From: Bog-473 sp963791455
GTDB lineage: Bacteria; Actinomycetota; Acidimicrobiia; Acidimicrobiales; RAAP-2
Assembly (NCBI GenBank): GCA_963791455.1
Contig: CAWBSM010000006.1
Span: forward strand, 124,001-188,000
Direction of reading: 5' to 3'
Length of the DNA stretch: 64,000 nucleotides
Made by a program: the position numbers and the translations under genes. Below the pieces are notes generated by a model. The model did no database searches. It was not told the origin of the DNA and saw only the letters and a program-made list of their open reading frames with translations. Of the stretch, positions 59,963 through 64,000 are shown in pieces. Position 1 is the stretch's first letter, and every line of letters starts with the position of its first letter.

Positions 59963-61693
59963 TCAGTCCGAGCCGTAGAACGGAGCATTGTACGAAAAGA
60001 TGCCGCCGTCTGACCCGACCATCCAGTAGCCCCCAGTGGCGTCGTTAACGGCCATTCCCATGATCGGAGCATTGAGGTGAATACCACCCGCACTGCCCGA
60101 AAACTGGGCTCCGCCGTAGGCAAAAATTCCCCCGTCGGATGCCACGAGCCAGTACCCGTCACCGGTTGGTGCGGGGGCCATTCCGTTCACCGGCTGCTGC
60201 AAATGGACGCTGCCGGTCGAACCGAAGAAGGGTGAGCCGAAGGCGAAGATGCCGCCGTCCGATGCCACCAGCCAGTACCCACCGGTCTGCGCGTCGGACG
60301 CGATGCCCACGACGGCCTGGTTCAACCTCATGCCGCCCATCGACCCGAAAAAGTGCGCGTCGCCATAGGAGAAGACTCCTCCGTCGCTCGCAACCAGCCA
60401 ATAGCCGCCTCCGTCGGGCGTCGGGGCAATATTGACAACCGGAGCGTTGAGGTGTTGTCCGCCCATCGACCCGTAGAAACCGGCATCACCGAAAGCAAAC
60501 GTGCCGCCGTCAGCGGCGACGAGCCAATAGCCCTTTCCATCTGGTGTCGAAACGATGTGGTTGATCGGGGCGTTCAACGTGGTTCCGGCCATTGAACCGT
60601 AGTCCGGCACGTTGTGTGCGGAGACTGCTCCCTCCGCATCCGTGAGCCAATATCCTGCGCCGGACGGCGGTGCCGCCATTCCAGTCACCGGACCAGCGAA
60701 GCTCGATGCTTGCCCGGAATCGGGGCTCACCATGAGCGATGACTCGTCGACCGCTTCAAAAGCGCTCGCCGGAACCTGCTTCAGTTCATCGATCAGGGAC
60801 ACGGGCCACGACGGGTCCGCGGTACCCCCGAAGTACCAATTACTGCCGTTATCCGCCACGATCAGGCCGAACTCCTGCATCGCCCGTAAAACCACCTGTG
60901 CTTGAGGAGAAAACCCACTGATGTCAAAGCTTGCTTTCAGTCGGAACCGCGCCCCCATGGGCGGCAGGTTGGGGTCTGAACGCGCGCCTGCTTCGTGACG
61001 CGCGGGCCACAGATAACTCGTGTCCGTCGTCTCCGCCGTCATGCGAATGGCGTGAGTGATGCTCCCGGACTCCACCTCGTCGTAGCGGACAAGACCCGGC
61101 AGAATCGGGAGTCCGGCGGCATCGGCGGATGTCCAGCCCGCCGGTCGGAGAGCATTGGAGCGAAGGTTCCATATGGCACCCGAACCTGCGGTCGATCCAG
61201 CCGGAGAATAGTGGGCGTCGTACAGCTCGTACAGGGTGCATGTGGTCGGATCGACCATGAGAGCATGGCGGTCGCCAGTAGCGTTCTGACCGCCCTCAAT
61301 GGGCGTATCGGGCCCGAGCGGATAGGGGCCTGGGTCGCTTTCACTTGCATACTGGAACGAAACATTGACGAAGGGATGGCCGGTCGGGACGATCGCGTAG
61401 GGCATGCCGTACGGGTTCGTCGGGTCCCCAGACGGGCCGAAGTCGGGATGCAAATTGGTGGTCGCCGCATTCATGCTGGCCAACCACTGCGCGGAGTGCG
61501 AGTTCACGGGCAGGTTGGCAATGTTCGTGTTCCACACGTTGTCGGCAGGAAACATCGGGCAATTCCCAGCCCCAGGGAGGGGCGTACCCGCCGACGCTTT
61601 CGTGCCCTCGCCGACCGCCGTACCACACGATAACAAACCGGCCACAAGCGACGCTGTTCCCAAGACGCGAACGACACGCGCCGATGATCCCAT
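59963..61693 (-). CDS. Lipoprotein of an unnamed family with six C-terminal GYW repeats
   Basis: The 576-residue protein has a lipoprotein signal (VAGLLSC, Cys23). Residues about 40-320 form a well-conserved globular domain with PADNVWNTNIANLPV, LHPDFGPSG, ASESDPGPYPLGPDTPIEGG, GDRHALMVD, CTLYELYDAHY, SGAIWNLRSNALRPAGWTSA, ADAAGLPILPGLVRYDEVE and FGLIVADNGSNWYFGG. I have the impression this domain recurs in other actinobacterial secreted proteins, but I know no name or function for it. The GYW array spans about 347-576, preceded by a GPVTGMAAP strand. Its last copy stops at FYGSD. The ATG at 61693 has a GAGGGGGCGAG site. It is probably outside the cell and tethered to the membrane. Confidence 0.85.
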   Translation of the reverse strand: MGSSARVVRVLGTASLVAGLLSCGTAVGEGTKASAGTPLPGAGNCPMFPADNVWNTNIANLPVNSHSAQWLASMNAATTNLHPDFGPSGDPTNPYGMPYAIVPTGHPFVNVSFQYASESDPGPYPLGPDTPIEGGQNATGDRHALMVDPTTCTLYELYDAHYSPAGSTAGSGAIWNLRSNALRPAGWTSADAAGLPILPGLVRYDEVESGSITHAIRMTAETTDTSYLWPARHEAGARSDPNLPPMGARFRLKASFDISGFSPQAQVVLRAMQEFGLIVADNGSNWYFGGTADPSWPVSLIDELKQVPASAFEAVDESSLMVSPDSGQASSFAGPVTGMAAPPSGAGYWLTDAEGAVSAHNVPDYGSMAGTTLNAPINHIVSTPDGKGYWLVAADGGTFAFGDAGFYGSMGGQHLNAPVVNIAPTPDGGGYWLVASDGGVFSYGDAHFFGSMGGMRLNQAVVGIASDAQTGGYWLVASDGGIFAFGSPFFGSTGSVHLQQPVNGMAPAPTGDGYWLVASDGGIFAYGGAQFSGSAGGIHLNAPIMGMAVNDATGGYWMVGSDGGIFSYNAPFYGSD

Positions 61694-61895
61694 CTCGCCC
61701 CCTCTCGCCCCTTCTCTGCCTTTATCTTCACACAACGATGGGTCAATGGGAGCAACACAAACCCGTAAGCGAGCGCTTCGGCTGGCTCGCCGACCTTCCT
61801 GTGGGGCCGAAGTCGGCAATGCATCTCGATGAGACGCGGCAATTGTGCAATGGGGACACCGAGTGTGGAAGCCTCTGGACCCGAGAGGAGTGGAC

Positions 61896-62816
61896 ATGAA
61901 GTTCTCTATAACGCATCCCATCATTGGCCATCCGTATGATCCCGACCTTGTCTCTGGTTCAGGCATCGGAGCGGTCGCGGACGCGGCCGAACAAGCCGGC
62001 TTCCACGGGTTTGGCTTCACCGACCACCCGGCGCCCACGGAACGGTGGCTTCGCTCGGGTGGCCACGACGCCCTCGACCCGTTCGTCGCGATGGGGTTCG
62101 CCGCCGCCCGAACTACTCGCCTGCGCCTTATCCCCAACATCGTTGTCCTGGCGTACCGAAACCCTTTTGTGGTCGCCAAGGCCGGCGCGACACTGGACCT
62201 CCTGTCCGAAGGGCGCTTCACGCTGGCGGCGGGAGCGGGCTACTTGAAGCGAGAGTTCACCGCGCTGGGAATCGACCACGCAGAACGGAATGAGCTCTTC
62301 GACGAGTCGCTCGAAGTGCTCAAGGCCATATGGACGTCCGATGACGTGACGTTCGTGGGCCGCCATTTCAGCGCGGATGGCATTACCGCTCATCCGCGTC
62401 CGGTGAGCATCCCATATCCTCCGATCTGGATCGGAGGCAACAGCGGTCGGGCTCGCCAGCGCGTAGCCGCTCACGGCGACGGTTGGTGCCCATTCCCCGC
62501 GCCCTCCGGTGTGGCCCAGACCGCGCGCACCGTCGTTCTGGACACCCCCGAACGACTCGCTGCCGCCATCCACGATCTTCATCAGCGTCTTGAAGCTGCT
62601 GGACGCGATCCTGGTTCCGTCGATATTTCTTTTTCTACGCGCGCCGGTGGAGAACCAGGGAGCGACAACTTCAACGTTGAAGCTCACCTTGAGGGGATCG
62701 CCCACCTTGCCTCGCTCGGCGTCAACTGGCTCCAGGTTGGGCTGCCCGGCGACAGTCTCACTCACGTGGTGGAGACCATTCGGCGCTATGGAGAACAGGT
62801 GATCGCGGCCGGGTGA
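61896..62816 (+). CDS. LLM-class (F420-type) oxidoreductase
   Basis: The 306-residue protein has the luciferase-like TIM-barrel: GFGFTDHPAPTE near residue 40, LIPNIVVLAYRNPFVVAKAGATLD (shortened here after NPFVV) and AAGAGYLKREFTALG. PIWIGGNSGRARQRVAAHGDG, also present, is typical of F420-dependent enzymes. It is therefore a likely F420H2-dependent reductase or dehydrogenase; FMN dependence is an alternative. The ATG at 61896 follows GAGAGGAG. The substrate is unknown and it has no operon partner. Confidence 0.9.
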   Translation: MKFSITHPIIGHPYDPDLVSGSGIGAVADAAEQAGFHGFGFTDHPAPTERWLRSGGHDALDPFVAMGFAAARTTRLRLIPNIVVLAYRNPFVVAKAGATLDLLSEGRFTLAAGAGYLKREFTALGIDHAERNELFDESLEVLKAIWTSDDVTFVGRHFSADGITAHPRPVSIPYPPIWIGGNSGRARQRVAAHGDGWCPFPAPSGVAQTARTVVLDTPERLAAAIHDLHQRLEAAGRDPGSVDISFSTRAGGEPGSDNFNVEAHLEGIAHLASLGVNWLQVGLPGDSLTHVVETIRRYGEQVIAAG

Positions 62817-62991
62817 TCTGCGTGGTCCGGCCAAAGTTGACGGGACCAGCCAGCTCAAATCCCAGTTGAGCAGTCGTTTGCCGGCCAATCGTCGAGGTTT
62901 TTGCCCGTAACTGTCGATCTGAGGCCCGCCGCTCGTCTAGTGGGCAGCAAGCCCGTTGCGGAATGGACCTACGGCGAAAGAGGAGCTGGTG

Positions 62992-63582
62992 ATGGGGCGA
63001 GTCATCGTGACCGAACATGTGACCCTGGACGGCGTGATGCAGGCGCCCGGCCGGATGGAGGAGGACGTCCGAGGAGGGTTTGACCGAGGTGGTTGGGCGG
63101 TACCACGGGCCGATGATGAAGTAACGGCCACGGTGATGGGTGAGGCAATGGCGCAGAGCGGCGCCCTAGTCCTCGGTCGTCGTACGTACGAGGACTTCGC
63201 GCGCGTCTGGTCGACACGGCCGAACAACCCATTTACTGACATGCTCAACAGAACGCGCAAGTACGTTGCCTCCGGGACGATGAAAGAGCCTCTGCGCTGG
63301 CAAAACTCGACCCTGTTATCCGGCGATGCCGCCAACGCGGTGGATCGCCTCAAATCATCCGTGAACGGTAACTTGTCGATCCTCGGCAGCGGAGAACTGG
63401 TCACCAACCTGGGCCGTCGTAATCTGATCGACGGGTACGTCCTGATCATCCACCCGATCGTGCTCGGTCAAGGACGTCGGCTTTTTCCCGACCGAGCTCC
63501 AAGCGCAGAGTTCCAGCTCTCTCGCTGCGTCCCGACCACCACTGGGACCGTGATCGCCGAATACACCCTGTCACCTCGGTGA
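62992..63582 (+). CDS. Dihydrofolate-reductase-like (RibD C-terminal domain) protein
   Basis: The 196-residue protein has the DHFR/RibD-C fold: VIVTEHVTLDGVMQAPGRM at the N-terminus, ALVLGRRTYEDFARVW, then LSILGSGELVTNLGRRNLID and LGQGRRLFP. Members are NADPH-binding reductases of unknown substrate, not the folate enzyme. The ATG at 62992 has an AGAGGAG site. The next gene encodes a YCII protein; the pair DHFR-like plus YCII is often found together in actinobacteria, sometimes with an ECF sigma factor. Confidence 0.9.
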   Translation: MGRVIVTEHVTLDGVMQAPGRMEEDVRGGFDRGGWAVPRADDEVTATVMGEAMAQSGALVLGRRTYEDFARVWSTRPNNPFTDMLNRTRKYVASGTMKEPLRWQNSTLLSGDAANAVDRLKSSVNGNLSILGSGELVTNLGRRNLIDGYVLIIHPIVLGQGRRLFPDRAPSAEFQLSRCVPTTTGTVIAEYTLSPR

Positions 63583-63698
63583 CCAACCCAACGGGGTCCG
63601 GGAATCCCCGGATGGGACAACGTCTGACTCGGGGGTGCGGCCCTGTCCGTACTAGAACGGCGGCGCTTACAGAGCAACGTGGAACGAGAGGAGACAGC

Positions 63699-64000
63699 AT
63701 GGCGCAGTACCTCCTGAGCGTCTTCCAGCCGGACGGTCCGCTGCCGGCGCGGCAGGACCTCGAGCGCATCACGGCAGGCTTGGAGAGTCTGAACCGGGAG
63801 ATCCAGGACCGCGGCGCCTGGGTTTTTGCTGGTGGCTTGCATCCCCCGGAGATGGCAACTGTGATCCGGTCCCAGGGAGACGATCTGTTGATCACCGACG
63901 GGCCTTTCGTCGAGAGCAAGGAGCACCTGGGCGGTTTCACGATCATCGAGGCGACGAAAGCTGAGGACGCTTTGGAATGGGGGGGCAGACTTGCTCAGGT
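63699..64000 (+). CDS. YCII-related (DGPF) protein, cut by window edge
   Basis: The frame from the ATG at 63699 (GAGAGGAGA site) is open to the window end, 100 codons. It matches YCII/DGPF proteins: AQYLLSVFQPD at the start, ITDGPFVESKEHLGGFTII with the DGPF motif, and a final helix beginning AEDALEW. These small ferredoxin-fold proteins often travel with ECF sigma factors; such a gene may lie just outside the window. The function is unknown. Confidence 0.9.
   Translation, partial: MAQYLLSVFQPDGPLPARQDLERITAGLESLNREIQDRGAWVFAGGLHPPEMATVIRSQGDDLLITDGPFVESKEHLGGFTIIEATKAEDALEWGGRLAQ

Overview
The window is high-GC chromosomal DNA from an actinobacterium. An Acidimicrobiia-like lineage is the best guess. 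This rests on the gene order of the housekeeping block (der, aroA-cmk, tyrA, scpAB, xerD, pyrG, recN, nadK, tlyA), Ku, a luciferase-like (F420-type) oxidoreductase, frequent GTG and TTG starts, and three secreted proteins with GYWLVASDGG-type repeats. The taxonomic call is inference; no rRNA gene is present.

Region 1 (1-15.1 kb) is a surface-polysaccharide locus. Leftward genes encode a family 4 glycosyltransferase (cut by the window edge), GDP-L-fucose synthase, a priming sugar-phosphate transferase, a secreted beta-helix protein with six GYW repeats, a CapD/PglF-type nucleotide-sugar dehydratase (split by a 1-base frameshift), a WecG/TagA-type glycosyltransferase and an ABC exporter. Rightward genes encode a sulfotransferase and a Wzz/BY-kinase chain-length regulator, followed by a leftward PIG-L-type deacetylase. 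Together they suggest a fucose-containing, possibly sulfated and deacetylated exported glycan.

Region 2 (15.1-24 kb) is an accessory, decaying segment around tRNA-Pro(GGG). It holds a well-delimited IS481-family element (52-bp imperfect inverted ends, 15-bp target duplication) inside a disrupted gene. It also holds a phage-terminase-like remnant, a 15-bp copy of the tRNA 3' end, a second truncated tRNA-Pro copy with an extra G in its anticodon loop, a DUF302-like pseudogene, a lipase, another decayed gene, CorA, and a GAF plus degenerate GGDEF protein. Two hydrolases follow (24-26.4 kb): an HSL-type esterase and a lipoprotein phosphoesterase.

Region 3 (26.4-50 kb) is dense housekeeping DNA, mostly leftward, with many 4-base start/stop overlaps. 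It contains der and its DUF512 radical-SAM partner, divergent ispH, an aroA-cmk fusion, tyrA (1-base frameshift) and aroH. It continues with rluB-type pseudouridine synthase, scpB/scpA, trpS, an M50 protease, a DksA-like protein, xerD, a Nudix hydrolase, pyrG, recN, nadK, tlyA and a HAD phosphatase.

Region 4 (50-64 kb) contains a 2-oxoacid dehydrogenase E1alpha-E1beta-E2 operon, ku with a clear intrinsic terminator, and two more secreted proteins ending in six GYW repeats (one with Ig-like domains, one a lipoprotein of an unnamed family). It also contains a YceI protein, a GT87-like mannosyltransferase, an LLM oxidoreductase, a DHFR-like protein and a partial YCII protein. The most unusual theme is the six-repeat GYW module, fused to three unrelated exported N-terminal regions and always present in exactly six copies.
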